A DNA stretch of 64,000 nucleotides from Trichomonas tenax. Lineage: Eukaryota; Parabasalia; Trichomonadida; Trichomonadidae. The position numbers were made by a program, and so were the translations under genes. A model generated the notes under the pieces. The model worked only from the letters and a program-made list of their open reading frames with translations, searched no databases and had not been told where the DNA came from. Location of the stretch: positions 1 to 64,000 of the forward strand of contig JALKBU010000152.1 of assembly GCA_023091735.1 (NCBI GenBank), written 5' to 3'. Numbering within the stretch: the stretch's first letter is position 1; the number at the start of each line of letters is the position of its first letter. Positions 47,693-58,812 of this stretch are shown one piece after another.

Positions 47693-47836
47693 ATCAAAAA
47701 GTTAAAATCCAAAAATACGGAATTTGATGTAACTGCCGAAGAGAATATCCAAAATACAGAAGAGAATGATGATTTGAATGATGTCAACTTTGATTTGTAT
47801 TTCGATGATGCGATTGATCAATATACCGTGTTTTGA
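47693..47836 (+). pseudogene. Isolated C-terminal coding relic, acidic
   Basis: Between a TAA and the TGA at 47834-47836, a frame without ATG reads NTEFDVTAEENIQNTEENDD followed by LNDVNFDLYFDDAIDQYTVF. The Asp/Glu/Asn richness and regular codons look coding. It is likely the tail of a gene whose front was lost, just before the first copy of the 580-bp repeat. Confidence 0.3.
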
Positions 47837-47943
47837 AGCTACGTTATCACTAATATCTTCATATTTCATATCCATTTATGAAGAAACATGATTGTGCTTA
47901 GTTTTTTATTAAACTAAGGTGGTTTATTTATGAATATTTCGAT

Positions 47944-48526
47944 TTCTTACCAATCTCAACATTTTGAGATAATAAGATTCGATAGTGTTCATATAGATAG
48001 TAGGCATATCAATGAAAACAGAAATATCAAATAATAGCAAAATATAATAAACAATTTAATTATTTTTATATGACAACGTATAATTAAGAAACAGTGAAGT
48101 CTTATTTGATCGCCATTATTACATTGTATTATATTACATTGTATTGTATTATATTGTATTTATTGAATAGTAAAACAAGATTTGCATAGTTTCAATTACA
48201 ATTTTAAATTTGATCTGTGAAAAATAAATATTAATGCAGTGATACAACGATAACATGCAATGTGATTTTTTTAGAACATAGCATGAAAATGCTGTCATAT
48301 AGACCAATAAATAACCTTTGAGTAACAAAATAATGATTTTGATTCATGAATCATTTCAAGTGGAATTTTGCATTCATGTCTAAAGAAAGGTCACTATACT
48401 ATACAATTTCCTGCTGTGGAATAAGAACAAGAATTCAAATTTAGTAGCAAAATTGATCTTTGTTTTGCTTTGCTTTTGAATCTTATGTTGTTCAAATTAG
48501 TAAATATATGTGGAATTTTAAGATCA
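47944..48526. repeat. Direct repeat copy 1 (~580 bp)
   Basis: Nearly identical to 50869-51446, with a handful of substitutions near the left end, single changes inside (for example GACAACG/AACAACG, GAACAAG/GAACTAG) and one 5-bp difference (TTTGC duplicated here near 48470). It includes an ATTACATTGTATT-type simple repeat. No ORF is seen. Confidence 0.85.
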
Positions 48527-48657
48527 GGCTTTAAAAGCATTGTTTTTAAAAATTATATTTACATGACAAATTTCATTTTATATGTCAGAAATACAACTTA
48601 CTTGACAAATTTTATTGAGCATTATTAACGTACACTTTTTATCAAGATTTTGCAAGA

Positions 48658-49818
48658 ATGATCGGGGATCCAACAGTTTTGAACAAACTCTCGTCCCGAT
48701 TGAGCAAAGAAAAGACACCGCGAAGACCAAGCTCCGTCGTAAGACGAAATTTCACCAATCAAAATTATGGTTATATCGAAACTTCCGATGGTGAAATGAT
48801 TAGACTCGTCGAAGAAACGAAAGATGAATCATACTTGGGCCCTGGTGCATACAATCCTTACCCGGATAAGCCATCAGGCAGACAAACGTCAATCTCGCGA
48901 AACTGCATAAGATCACCGATAGTCACAGATCCTTTCGAGAGAGGACCTGCGTCATATCCTAATAAACCATCCGAAACGAAGTTAAAACACACATTACACG
49001 TTTTAGACGATTATCCGATCGGTCCAACGCCACTAAGCGGCGAATTGGCCCACGAAGAGTGGGCACAGAAGAAAAATCCGAACTTGCCTAAGAAGAGGTT
49101 CCCTTTAGTCGATTATAACCCTTCTGAAGGGACTTCGAACTTTGAATCTAGGACTGGACGTGATATTTGGGTGCAAGAGACAGAATTTCATGCTCCATCA
49201 CCTGTCATGCACACTCCTGATCTCAAATTTTCAACACAAACAGCAGAAAAATCCGGAATATTTTTATCTGGAACAGAAAGATTTAAAGTCAACGATCCGG
49301 TTTCACCTCCTTCGACAGCATACACTGTGCCTGAAGTTTTCGGTATATCAAACACGAAAAAGATCGTTCAACCAGCAAATACGATTGATCGATCATTATT
49401 CGATGATTATCACGTTCCAGATCCCGGTGTATACGGTCCTCCCGTCGTGCAGTATGTTAAAACGAAGAATAACTCAATGTCCGTCGTTCCTCGCTTTCCT
49501 GATATCGAATTAACGCCAGGTCCTTGTGATTACAAACCTCGGACAGGAAAATCGCGTCCTGCGACATCAATACAAGAAACAAGGAACCACAGAGATGAAT
49601 GGGTCAAGAAGACGAATGGACCTAACTTGATCAGCTATTCTGGTGTTGAAAACAATGTTAAACACGGAAGTTATATCGCGAGGGCAGGAAGAAAAGGTCT
49701 TGAAACGAAGCTGGAAGATCATCCTTATGAATTTAGAACTATGCATTCAAGCTTTATCAAGCCGTCTTTTAATGCGCATTATGCGAATATGGGCAACAAA
49801 GCCAAAAGGCGCAAATAA
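48658..49818 (+). CDS. STPGR (sperm-tail PG-rich / SHIPPO) repeat protein
   Basis: A 386-residue protein with scattered Pro-Gly-x-Tyr motifs: YLGPGAYNPYPDKPS (about 60-74), FERGPASYPNKPS, GPTPLSGEL, VPDPGVYGPPVVQY and ELTPGPCDYKPRTG, separated by basic disordered stretches. STPGR proteins are lumenal or surface microtubule-binding proteins of axonemes and outer dense fibres; here a flagellar or axostyle role is likely. TTTACATGACA (48558-48568) lies 90 bases upstream. The gene lies between the two 580-bp direct repeats. A TAAA overlaps the stop codon. Confidence 0.75.
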   Translation: MIGDPTVLNKLSSRLSKEKTPRRPSSVVRRNFTNQNYGYIETSDGEMIRLVEETKDESYLGPGAYNPYPDKPSGRQTSISRNCIRSPIVTDPFERGPASYPNKPSETKLKHTLHVLDDYPIGPTPLSGELAHEEWAQKKNPNLPKKRFPLVDYNPSEGTSNFESRTGRDIWVQETEFHAPSPVMHTPDLKFSTQTAEKSGIFLSGTERFKVNDPVSPPSTAYTVPEVFGISNTKKIVQPANTIDRSLFDDYHVPDPGVYGPPVVQYVKTKNNSMSVVPRFPDIELTPGPCDYKPRTGKSRPATSIQETRNHRDEWVKKTNGPNLISYSGVENNVKHGSYIARAGRKGLETKLEDHPYEFRTMHSSFIKPSFNAHYANMGNKAKRRK

Positions 49819-50443
49819 ATTGTTTGCATTTTTGTTTATATTCATTAAATTTGTTTGGTTTATTTCTTTATCATCTCTTCATTATCTTCACTCCAATCAT
49901 ATTCAACACATTACTATAATCAACACACATTTCTTTGCACTTACAAAAATAAGTTTATCTTGCTTTATAATGAAAGTTTTAAAATGAAAAAATAAATATC
50001 ACATCATTTTAGATTTGAACAGAGATGCATAACAACTGGACACATAAGATAGACATATGGGATAGAAATAGATTGAATATTTCGGTGAAAAAGAAAATCT
50101 TCATTTTTGCAAAAAACAAGATGATGATTTTTTTCATTTTTCCATCAGCATTAATATTGGGCAGTTGAGATCCGTAAGATAAAGCGACACTTCTTGATTT
50201 GAGACCAATTGTTTGCGAGATATATTCTTCTCAAAAAATTGAATGAGTTTTATGTTGTCCAGTAAATGATTTTGAAAGGAACTCTGTCATTAACATAAAT
50301 ATATTAACTTTGTGCCAGGTTTTATCTTCCGAAAAATGTGTGTTAATTAGCATAGATGTCAATAGATTTTAACACATTGTTGAAATAGTTACTGAGCAAT
50401 TTTTTTCTGTGTTCGATGTATTAAACCAAGGATATTCAAAATA
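49819..50443. other. Intergenic region, no gene seen
   Basis: The 3' flank of the STPGR gene followed by AT-rich sequence without coding features. Confidence 0.5.
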
Positions 50444-50698
50444 ATGTGCTTTTTCCTTTTCTTCGCACATTTCTTGAGCGCCTGGAATGAAAAAGAACTC
50501 AAGGCCGTGGTAGAGGAGATCAGAGCCATTCGCCAGGAAGTTGCTCCCATTAAAACGTTGATTTCTGGACAGCAAAAGAATGAAGAAGAAAATGATGATG
50601 GACACAATACTGAAATATTAATATTCATGCCTTTGCCTCTTATGCCACATATTAATTTGCTTATCTTTGACATAATAAATGGGAAATTTGTGAATTAA
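50444..50698 (+). CDS. Possible small secreted or relic protein
   Basis: An 84-residue frame with a hydrophobic start (MCFFLFFAHFLSAW), then a helix-prone acidic/basic part (NEKELKAVVEEIRAIRQEVA) and a second hydrophobic stretch near the end. The centre has markedly better codons than the flanks, suggesting real or formerly real coding sequence. It may be a fragment of a larger gene placed inside the repeat-flanked segment. Confidence 0.35.
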   Translation: MCFFLFFAHFLSAWNEKELKAVVEEIRAIRQEVAPIKTLISGQQKNEEENDDGHNTEILIFMPLPLMPHINLLIFDIINGKFVN

Positions 50699-50868
50699 CA
50701 CCAAACATGGCTGTAACTTACAAAATAAGATTTATACAAAAGAACAAAACGATTGTGTTAATAGGGACGAATTTTGTTCTTTTTATTAATCTTTTGATAA
50801 ATATATCTTGATTCTAACTCATAAAGTGTAACATATATCACCAAGTGCTTAAGGGAATGCATGATTTA

Positions 50869-51446
50869 TTCTTACTAATATCAACATTCTGAGATAATAA
50901 GATTCAGAAGTGTTCATATAGATAGTAGGCATATCAATGAAAACAGAAATATCAAATAATAGCAAAATATAATAAACAATTTAATTATTTTTATATAACA
51001 ACGTATAATTAAGAAACAGTGAAGTCTTATTTGATCGCCATTATTACATTGTATTATATTACATTGTATTGTATTATATTGTATTTATTGAATAGTAAAA
51101 CAAGATTTGCATAGTTTCAATTACAATTTTAAATTTGATCTGTGAAAAATAAATATTAATGCAGTGATACAACGATAACATGCAATGTGATTTTTTTAGA
51201 ACATAGCATGAAAATGCTGTCATATAGACCAATAAATAACCTTTGAGTAACAAAATAATGATTTTGATTCATGAATCATTTCAAGTGGAATTTTGCATTC
51301 ATGTCTAAAGAAAGGTCACTATACTATACAATTTCCTGCTGTGGAATAAGAACTAGAATTCAAATTTAGTAGCAAAATTGATCTTTGTTTTGCTTTTGAA
51401 TCTTATGTTGTTCAAATTAGTAAATATATGTGGAATTTTAAGATCA
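50869..51446. repeat. Direct repeat copy 2 (~580 bp)
   Basis: The second copy of 47944-48526, in the same orientation, 2.3 kb away. Similarity stops abruptly after TAAGATCA in both copies. Confidence 0.85.
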
Positions 51447-51582
51447 TATTCATCAATACATAACCTATAATGTTGCCTAAGTTAAATATATAAATATAGG
51501 TTATAGCAATATGTTTTATTGTAGAGATATCAAATAAAACCAATAATATAAACAATTTAAAAACATATATAAAAAACAAGTG

Positions 51583-54500
51583 TTAATTAGGGCAGAAATA
51601 AGGAAGAGTGACAATTTCACCTTTGGATGTCACAACTATTATCGCTTTGATTGCGTGCGAATATTCAGCGGCGACAATCGAATGCTTGGAATGATATATT
51701 TCGGTGAACTCTAAATCCATAGATTTTGCGACTTGAACTCTCCCTGTTGATCCTCCAATAATCACAAGGTTATCTCTGCATTTGACGCAGCTGATTGATG
51801 TGACATCCATTTTGATGACTTTCTTGTTGATGACTTTGCCGTTGATTGTGACAACAGTGATGAAATTGAGGACTCTCGGACCAACAATTTCAGTTGAGAA
51901 AACGATGACATTGCCGAAGTTCGGCGAAATGCAGAGATGCACGGGAGTGCAGAAGCCGAGCTTAATGACTCTGACTTCGTGCGACGAATAGGCAAAGCTT
52001 TGAATGAAAATATCGCCTTGTGAATTCGCAATAGCAATGAAATGGAATTGATCAGAGATTGCGCAGCACAATGGTTCAACGCCATAGAAAGGAATGTTCT
52101 TGAGTAACAAAGGTCCTTCTTTAGCGTACACCAATGCAGTCATGTCAACCATAATGGCCATAAAGTGCTTGTTTGAGCTGCAATAGAGCAAAATCTGAGA
52201 GTTTTGAAGTTTCTTAGAATTGTTGTTTTTGTCGATGAATGAAATGCTTTGTCCAAGAGAAATAACTGAACCATCTTTGATGATGACGCAATTTTCGATA
52301 TCTGTGTAATTGGTTGTTTCTGAATTCTTCACAGCATAAGAAGTTTCTTCAGTGCCGATCTCAGTGTTGACTCTTTTGTTGTTTTTGTCAACAACGGACA
52401 TTGTCACTGTGTCGTTGTTTTCTGTGATGAGTGAAGCTTTCACAGCAGCGATTTCAGAGTGATAATACAAAATTTTGTGTTTCTGTGGAATGATTTCTTT
52501 CTCTCGTTTGATGTGATTGTGTCTGAAGAGTTTAAGAGGGATTTGTCCTTTGATCTCTTTGTCTTGTTCAATAATTAATTTCTGATCTTGTGTTAAATTC
52601 ATTTCCCAAATATTAGCGTAAAGATTTTCATGGAAAATATTTTTCTCTGCGCTATCTTCATCAATTTGTCTCTTTCCGAAAACAATATCGATCCAATCAT
52701 TCAAATGTTCAGACACGTATTCACTTTCAAGAGCTTGTCTCATCTTTGTAACAAAATCAATGCTGTCTTTGGCCCATTTTGGTAATTGGACGGAATCAAA
52801 GGCCATATCAAAGCAGTAAAATTCAGGTATTACTTCTCTCATTATCTGAGTTGATTCTTCGAATGTTTCTTTGATACTTGCGAAATTTGGAATTGCGTGA
52901 GCTTCTAATTTAAGAGTCATGAAAGGTTCAACAGCTTGTAAATAATAAATGATGTCTGATGGTGTTAAAAACGATCTTTCGAAATAATTTCCTTCGAGTT
53001 TTGCAATTGGTTTCGTCAAATCTCTGTAAACATCGGGATTGGAAAGATCCAATATCTCAGAGTCATAATCTTTAAGGACCCACGGGAAAATGGGATACAT
53101 CGATAGATTGGAGTACGAACGTCCACTTAAGATGTTCAATAACATGATGTAATCGAAGTTTGAGAGTTTCCGCATTGACCACTCTTTCGCGAAGTTCTGT
53201 GGAACACCAATGGAAGAAATGTAGTGAAGGATGTTGATTCTGTTGATAATTTCATTTGTTTTGACATTCTCGAAAGATATCAGAATGCTTTCACCTTCTT
53301 TTGTGAAAATTTCGATAGCAATCGGATGATGATTGATTTGCCTTGGAAGAAGATATTTGATGGATGTGAGTTTAATTTCATGACGAATGCTGTCACCGCC
53401 AGTAATGGAAATCTTTTCTTTGAACAAAGAGAAGTTTCCAGAGAATGTATATTTGATAGAATGAAGCGTGATTTCTGTTTGGAAAACCGGTTTTTCGCCT
53501 GTTTCGATGATAATGTTTTGCGGAGTTGTAAATGATAAAAGAGAAATTGAAGCCGATCTCTTTCTTATCGGTTTGGCTTTCGCCTTTGTTGTGAGAATCA
53601 TTGCGAAGTTATCTGACAATGAATTAGAGCGCATTACATTTTCGCTGAATTTGATTGCTTTTTCCCAAGGCGCTGTTTCTGCTGTCATAAAGGCCCAAAC
53701 GCTTTCCCAAAGTCTTCTGTTTATTTCTTGCTGTGATTGGATAACTTCCATGTACTCATTCAATGAATTCACAGCAAAATCCGGAGTTATCAATTGATCT
53801 CTTGTTTGCATCAAAACTTTTTCATATCTCGTTTTGATGATAGAGAATGTTTTCAACAATTGCGACTTTGATTCATTTAACAATAAACCGGAGTTCTGAC
53901 TGAGCGCTTCGAAGTAATTCTGTAAGTAATCACTTGTTTTGTATTTCTCGATCGAACAGGATAAATTATGCGCTTTCATGAAAGTGATCAGATAATCGAT
54001 ATACAATTGATTGTTTTGCAGCAAAAATTTGTCGATTTTGAGCGATTTAAGCTGCTCTTGTCCGTATTTATCATTTCCATGTAATAATCGAGCGAGAACA
54101 AAAAAGTAAATATTCAAATATTTCGTGTTATTTGTCATCGAAAATGATGTTAAAATATTGTTAGAAACAGGCAAATCAACCCAATTTCCTTGAGAATCAA
54201 TGAAAGCACCAAATTGGAATTCGATCTTTTGATCAAACTTCGAACATAATTTGAGGATTTCTGTTGCTTTAACGAATTCATTTGTTTCGCCTCGAACAGA
54301 TTTTGCGACATCAGTTTCAACGTAATTATCAGGGAATTGGATGTTATAAGGAGATTCTTGCATAGAAATATGCAACGCGTTCTTGAAATCAGAAGGAATA
54401 TTGAAAATCGCCATCCATATAAACTTGAAATAAATATCATCAATTTCTTTTGGTAAAAATTCGTATTCGCTTGCATAATAACCAGTTATTGACTGTAGCA

Positions 54501-57500
54501 TTAATAATCTGAGTTCGAAGAAGTTCACATTCGTTTGCTTGCAGATTACAAATGCTGTGTTGTAAATATTTATCCATTCGTTTGGATCACAGCGACAAAT
54601 GAACATAATCACTTGCGGAGCAATTTCTTTGTATTTTATTGCAGCAACTAAAGGCCAGAAGCACCAATGCTTGTCTCTGCAGTACTTTGGATCAGCAGTT
54701 AACTCCATTGACAGCTTTAATACGAAATAAGAGTCAATGTTTAACGCGACCCAAAATAAAAGCGGCAAAATTAAATGAGTTGACTCGAATAATTCAGCAA
54801 CTAATAAATTAAACATTGTTTTGTTGATAACATTCGAATCGCAAATGGAAATGATCAGATCGATGTCTTCTGCTAATGTGGCATTCTTGATGAGCTTCAA
54901 TTGATGTAATTGTAAAATAATTTCAATAATACAGACAGTGATTGCATCAGATCTTAAATCTAAAAGTTTTAACACTTCATACTTTAAGCTGTCTAAATCT
55001 TCTTTGATGAATGAGATCGCTGAATCCTGTCCTGAAGCCATTTGCTTGATTAAGTTGATTAACCATTCAGTGTGAGAAATATCTTTGCAACGAAGAATGT
55101 GTGAAATCAAAACTTCGAAATCTTTCCTTGTGAATGATTCATCGATTCTTTGCAAAATGCATGAACAAAAGGCCCTTCTGCATTCTTGAATATTGACGTT
55201 GTAAGCTCTCCTACGACGAGAGTACTTTGTTGCTAATGAAAATGAATCAGTTTTGTCATCATCCCAAAAATAAAAGATGAATTGATTCAACAAATTCCTG
55301 AATATAATTGGATTCTCTGGCAAATCTTTGATACTCGGAAGAAGAATTCTGGCCCAGTGTTTAACAATTCTCAAGAAAGAATCGCGATCTGCGATGATCC
55401 ATATATTGATATTTGTTAGAATTTCATAAATCAACTGACGCTGCAATCTTCGAGTTCTTAACAGTTGCAATAATGAGAAGAAATGATTATAGATTTGATA
55501 TGTTATGAGTTCCTGTGGATAATTTGCCATGACATTAGAAATAATCTTAAATCCATTAGTTTCGTAAAAATTAAGTTCGCTTTCTTCATTGATCAAAAGA
55601 ATGTTGGAAAGAAGTTGAACGATTGGATCAAGATAACCATAGCAGTTGCTTCCGTCTTTGTTTTTCAGGAGGACTATCGAAAACAGAGGAAGCAGCATCG
55701 TAAGTTTGCATCGTCCAGCTAAAATAGTGCCGAGATTCAAGTTCAAATTTTCTGCCGTTTTCTCGGGAACAAATTGATATGTGTAATCTATTCCTGCTCT
55801 TGACAAAAATTGAGGTCCATGCTGATCGAATCTATATATGTTCTCTATTTCGCAACTATTAAACAAAGCAAGGCCTCCTAATAATGTATATGAAAAATCT
55901 TCAACATTAAAATCATCTTCAAGACCTCCAAATTGCAAACTTAATTGATTCTCTTTTTCGCTGAGCATTGGCAATGGGAAATTAAAAGCAGGTGTAACTG
56001 ATGATCCGATATAAGGCATGAAAACGCATCCATCTGGATTAATTATGCATTCAACAGCAAAAAATGTCCAATCTTGATTTTTGATTTCTTTTTCGATTGT
56101 CGAGTGATTTGTCATTGTTTTTGATCTTAAACGAATTGAAATTGTGTTTGCTCGCAATGATATCTGAATAATCTTTTCTCCTTTGGAGTTTGTCGCAGTA
56201 AAAAGATTTGGTGTGTATTTATGCGAAACTTCCTGCAATTTGATCCAACAAATAAACCAAAACTTTTTATCAATGACAAGTTTTTGTTCTGGTTTCAGAA
56301 CGAAATCTTTGTTAAATGCGATGAATGATTGCGGTTGATTGACAGCATTCGCTGCAATTTTATTGAGGCTACTCAGTACTTTGTTGAAATATAATGGAAG
56401 ATATTCATTTTCGAAAGGACATAGCAATGCCAAAAATCTTTGGACTATCGTTACTGTCGATATTAATGAACCAATCTTGTGAAGCAATGATAAACAAAGA
56501 TCAAAAAATTGTTCATCTAAAGCTTTTGCATTATACCAATCGCGAAGCAAAGTGTTGATAATTAAAGAATCAACATCACCTTCTCTGCATGCGAATATAT
56601 TGTTTTGATTGTATTGGCAAAGTTTGTCAATAAATTGCAGAACTTTGTAAATCCTCTTTGAGTGTTCAAATACTTTATACAAAACCTGTAAAATCTTGGG
56701 CCTTCTAATAAGGAATGAATGATTCTTGAAATTGCTGTTATTACCTGAAATTATATGAAGCAATCCGTTAAATATTTCGATTGGTGGTTCTTCACCGAAA
56801 GCGGTTTTGATTGCGCATGTTAATGAAAGTCTTTCATCTTCGTTAAATTCAAAAACGTGTGAACAATAAGCGAACAGTTGAAGCGTGCTAAGCAAGAATA
56901 TTTGTGAATTCTTTGACGCGTCAACCAATGTTATTGACAAAGCAAGAGATTTGCACATAACAATGAAGACTTCGCCAAGACTAAGTCTATGGGAAAGAGC
57001 ATCAACAACTGTTTGAATGATATCATTATCGAGAAGTACTGATTTTTCATCAGGAAAATTCATTCTCGTGTGTTCTGTAACATTTGATAAAGTTACACCA
57101 ATAACGAGTTGAACTGCTGTGCTTTCGAGATTCAAGAATGACCTGAGAATGCCAATAATAAATGGACGAACAGATTCTTCGAATAAAAATGAAAATATTG
57201 TTTCATCAAATTTCAAATCTGCGAAAAAATCTTCTTGAAGATTTCCTTTTGTCAGAAGAAGGGATAAAAACAAAAACATTGCATAACGAGCGCCCTCAAC
57301 AATGCTTTGTCCGCTGTAATTGATATTCTGATATATCACAAAATAAGACAGAAATTCATGCATCATTTTTGTTGAAACTTTGAAGATTTTTGATGAAACT
57401 AATTCAGTCATTGATGCGCATCTCAGTAAAAATTCTGTGAATAAAAGAGGTCTTTCTGCACAATATTTCAGCATCTTAGAATATGATATTTGGCCGGACA

Positions 57501-58812
57501 TAATAATGACTTGTAGCGCTGCTTGTCTGAAATTATTAATAATCTTAATATCACTAAATTTATCAGAGCAAATAATTATTGGCTCGAATAATTTTGATTC
57601 GATGAAAAAATCCTCAAAATGAGCAACAAAAGTCACCGTTTTCAAGCATTCCTGACTCATATAGAGAAAAACTGCGTATATGTCATGATTATCAAAACTT
57701 TCCGCAACTAATACAGCAAAGAAAGCTTCAATAATATCGACGTTATTAACAAGTAAATCAATAATAATTTGCAGCTTTTTGAAAATATTTTCATTGATAT
57801 AATTTTCGATTTCGTAACTTTCTGGAATATTGATTTGTGGTGTGTTACGTAGATCCCCCTTGAATGTTTCAACTTTGGGAAATTCCTGATTCAGAAGTTT
57901 CGAGTATTTCTTGATATCAACGAAAGTTTCTTCAGTGTTTGGATTGCAATGAAAACTAATTCTTGAACCTTTTTCTTTAATAAATCTGATTAAATACGAA
58001 GCGAATCTTGTAACAATAAGTTCCTTTTCATCTAAAATGAGATACTTTAGTGCCTTATTTAATAATTCAATTGCCAAAGGTTCCAAATTCATTAAATACG
58101 TTTTCGTAAGTAATACAATCGACTGTATATATTCGATGTCTTTAATATTTCCGTGTTTTTCGAGCATTTTTATGATAACTTTTAAAAATTCTTTGTCAGA
58201 AGGCGAAATATCCCAATCTCTATTAAGCAAAATGTTATTATATATCATAAATAATACATTGTAAATGGAATTATCCACAGTTGCCGTTAAATCAAGATAT
58301 TTTGCCATTGTTGAATACAGAATTACTTGATAAGAAGGTTCATTTATGTAGGCGCAGTATGCAAAACATCGAATTAAAGCACTTTCAGCCAGTTTTTTGT
58401 ATTCTGTATTTAAAATTTTAATCAAAGACTCTGTTATTGAAGAGATATACATCATTGTTGTTTTCTTATCTTGCTGCAAAACCCATCCATCGTATGTAAT
58501 GAGCACAAATTTGCAAAATAAATCGATTTCTGTGCTTGATAATTTATCGAATGATTTAATTGAAGGGATTAAGGCGGGTTTATATGTGATTTCGATATTG
58601 TTATTCGACAATATATCGCAATATTTGCGTCCTTCTACCACTTTACTGTTCATTTTTTCGACATCCTCCATTGAAATTGTTAAATTCGGAATGGAATCGA
58701 TCAAAATCTTGAACGTTGAATTCTGTAGGTTTGCCTTTTGCGAAATATCGAGTTTGAGCGTGAGAATTTCGAAGAACGGGTCGAAGTACTTCGAAAATAT
58801 CTCAGCTTCCAT
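51583..58812 (-). CDS. Giant BEACH-domain protein with C-terminal beta-propeller-like region
   Basis: A 2,409-residue protein from ATG 58812. The N-terminal two thirds are helical solenoid with an embedded concanavalin-like sheet region (about 870-1010: FWFICWIKLQEVSH, WTFFAVECIINP). A PH-like segment (about 1690-1790) precedes the BEACH domain (about 1800-2090): FDYIMLLNILSGRSYSNLSM, YPIFPWVLKDYDSEILDLSN, FLTPSDIIYYLQAVEPFMTL, REVIPEFYCFDMAF, LPKWAKDSIDFV, ALESEYVSEHLNDWIDIVFG. The last 250 residues have WD40-like strands. BEACH proteins (LYST, neurobeachin, LvsA types) control lysosome size, vesicle fusion and contractile-vacuole traffic. The frame is intact over 7.2 kb. Confidence 0.9.
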   Translation of the reverse strand: MEAEIFSKYFDPFFEILTLKLDISQKANLQNSTFKILIDSIPNLTISMEDVEKMNSKVVEGRKYCDILSNNNIEITYKPALIPSIKSFDKLSSTEIDLFCKFVLITYDGWVLQQDKKTTMMYISSITESLIKILNTEYKKLAESALIRCFAYCAYINEPSYQVILYSTMAKYLDLTATVDNSIYNVLFMIYNNILLNRDWDISPSDKEFLKVIIKMLEKHGNIKDIEYIQSIVLLTKTYLMNLEPLAIELLNKALKYLILDEKELIVTRFASYLIRFIKEKGSRISFHCNPNTEETFVDIKKYSKLLNQEFPKVETFKGDLRNTPQINIPESYEIENYINENIFKKLQIIIDLLVNNVDIIEAFFAVLVAESFDNHDIYAVFLYMSQECLKTVTFVAHFEDFFIESKLFEPIIICSDKFSDIKIINNFRQAALQVIIMSGQISYSKMLKYCAERPLLFTEFLLRCASMTELVSSKIFKVSTKMMHEFLSYFVIYQNINYSGQSIVEGARYAMFLFLSLLLTKGNLQEDFFADLKFDETIFSFLFEESVRPFIIGILRSFLNLESTAVQLVIGVTLSNVTEHTRMNFPDEKSVLLDNDIIQTVVDALSHRLSLGEVFIVMCKSLALSITLVDASKNSQIFLLSTLQLFAYCSHVFEFNEDERLSLTCAIKTAFGEEPPIEIFNGLLHIISGNNSNFKNHSFLIRRPKILQVLYKVFEHSKRIYKVLQFIDKLCQYNQNNIFACREGDVDSLIINTLLRDWYNAKALDEQFFDLCLSLLHKIGSLISTVTIVQRFLALLCPFENEYLPLYFNKVLSSLNKIAANAVNQPQSFIAFNKDFVLKPEQKLVIDKKFWFICWIKLQEVSHKYTPNLFTATNSKGEKIIQISLRANTISIRLRSKTMTNHSTIEKEIKNQDWTFFAVECIINPDGCVFMPYIGSSVTPAFNFPLPMLSEKENQLSLQFGGLEDDFNVEDFSYTLLGGLALFNSCEIENIYRFDQHGPQFLSRAGIDYTYQFVPEKTAENLNLNLGTILAGRCKLTMLLPLFSIVLLKNKDGSNCYGYLDPIVQLLSNILLINEESELNFYETNGFKIISNVMANYPQELITYQIYNHFFSLLQLLRTRRLQRQLIYEILTNINIWIIADRDSFLRIVKHWARILLPSIKDLPENPIIFRNLLNQFIFYFWDDDKTDSFSLATKYSRRRRAYNVNIQECRRAFCSCILQRIDESFTRKDFEVLISHILRCKDISHTEWLINLIKQMASGQDSAISFIKEDLDSLKYEVLKLLDLRSDAITVCIIEIILQLHQLKLIKNATLAEDIDLIISICDSNVINKTMFNLLVAELFESTHLILPLLFWVALNIDSYFVLKLSMELTADPKYCRDKHWCFWPLVAAIKYKEIAPQVIMFICRCDPNEWINIYNTAFVICKQTNVNFFELRLLMLQSITGYYASEYEFLPKEIDDIYFKFIWMAIFNIPSDFKNALHISMQESPYNIQFPDNYVETDVAKSVRGETNEFVKATEILKLCSKFDQKIEFQFGAFIDSQGNWVDLPVSNNILTSFSMTNNTKYLNIYFFVLARLLHGNDKYGQEQLKSLKIDKFLLQNNQLYIDYLITFMKAHNLSCSIEKYKTSDYLQNYFEALSQNSGLLLNESKSQLLKTFSIIKTRYEKVLMQTRDQLITPDFAVNSLNEYMEVIQSQQEINRRLWESVWAFMTAETAPWEKAIKFSENVMRSNSLSDNFAMILTTKAKAKPIRKRSASISLLSFTTPQNIIIETGEKPVFQTEITLHSIKYTFSGNFSLFKEKISITGGDSIRHEIKLTSIKYLLPRQINHHPIAIEIFTKEGESILISFENVKTNEIINRINILHYISSIGVPQNFAKEWSMRKLSNFDYIMLLNILSGRSYSNLSMYPIFPWVLKDYDSEILDLSNPDVYRDLTKPIAKLEGNYFERSFLTPSDIIYYLQAVEPFMTLKLEAHAIPNFASIKETFEESTQIMREVIPEFYCFDMAFDSVQLPKWAKDSIDFVTKMRQALESEYVSEHLNDWIDIVFGKRQIDEDSAEKNIFHENLYANIWEMNLTQDQKLIIEQDKEIKGQIPLKLFRHNHIKREKEIIPQKHKILYYHSEIAAVKASLITENNDTVTMSVVDKNNKRVNTEIGTEETSYAVKNSETTNYTDIENCVIIKDGSVISLGQSISFIDKNNNSKKLQNSQILLYCSSNKHFMAIMVDMTALVYAKEGPLLLKNIPFYGVEPLCCAISDQFHFIAIANSQGDIFIQSFAYSSHEVRVIKLGFCTPVHLCISPNFGNVIVFSTEIVGPRVLNFITVVTINGKVINKKVIKMDVTSISCVKCRDNLVIIGGSTGRVQVAKSMDLEFTEIYHSKHSIVAAEYSHAIKAIIVVTSKGEIVTLPYFCPN

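Noticed and set aside
47944..51446. LTR retrotransposon formed by the two 580-bp direct repeats
   Set aside because: The interior lacks gag, protease, reverse transcriptase and primer-binding sites, and holds an STPGR gene instead.
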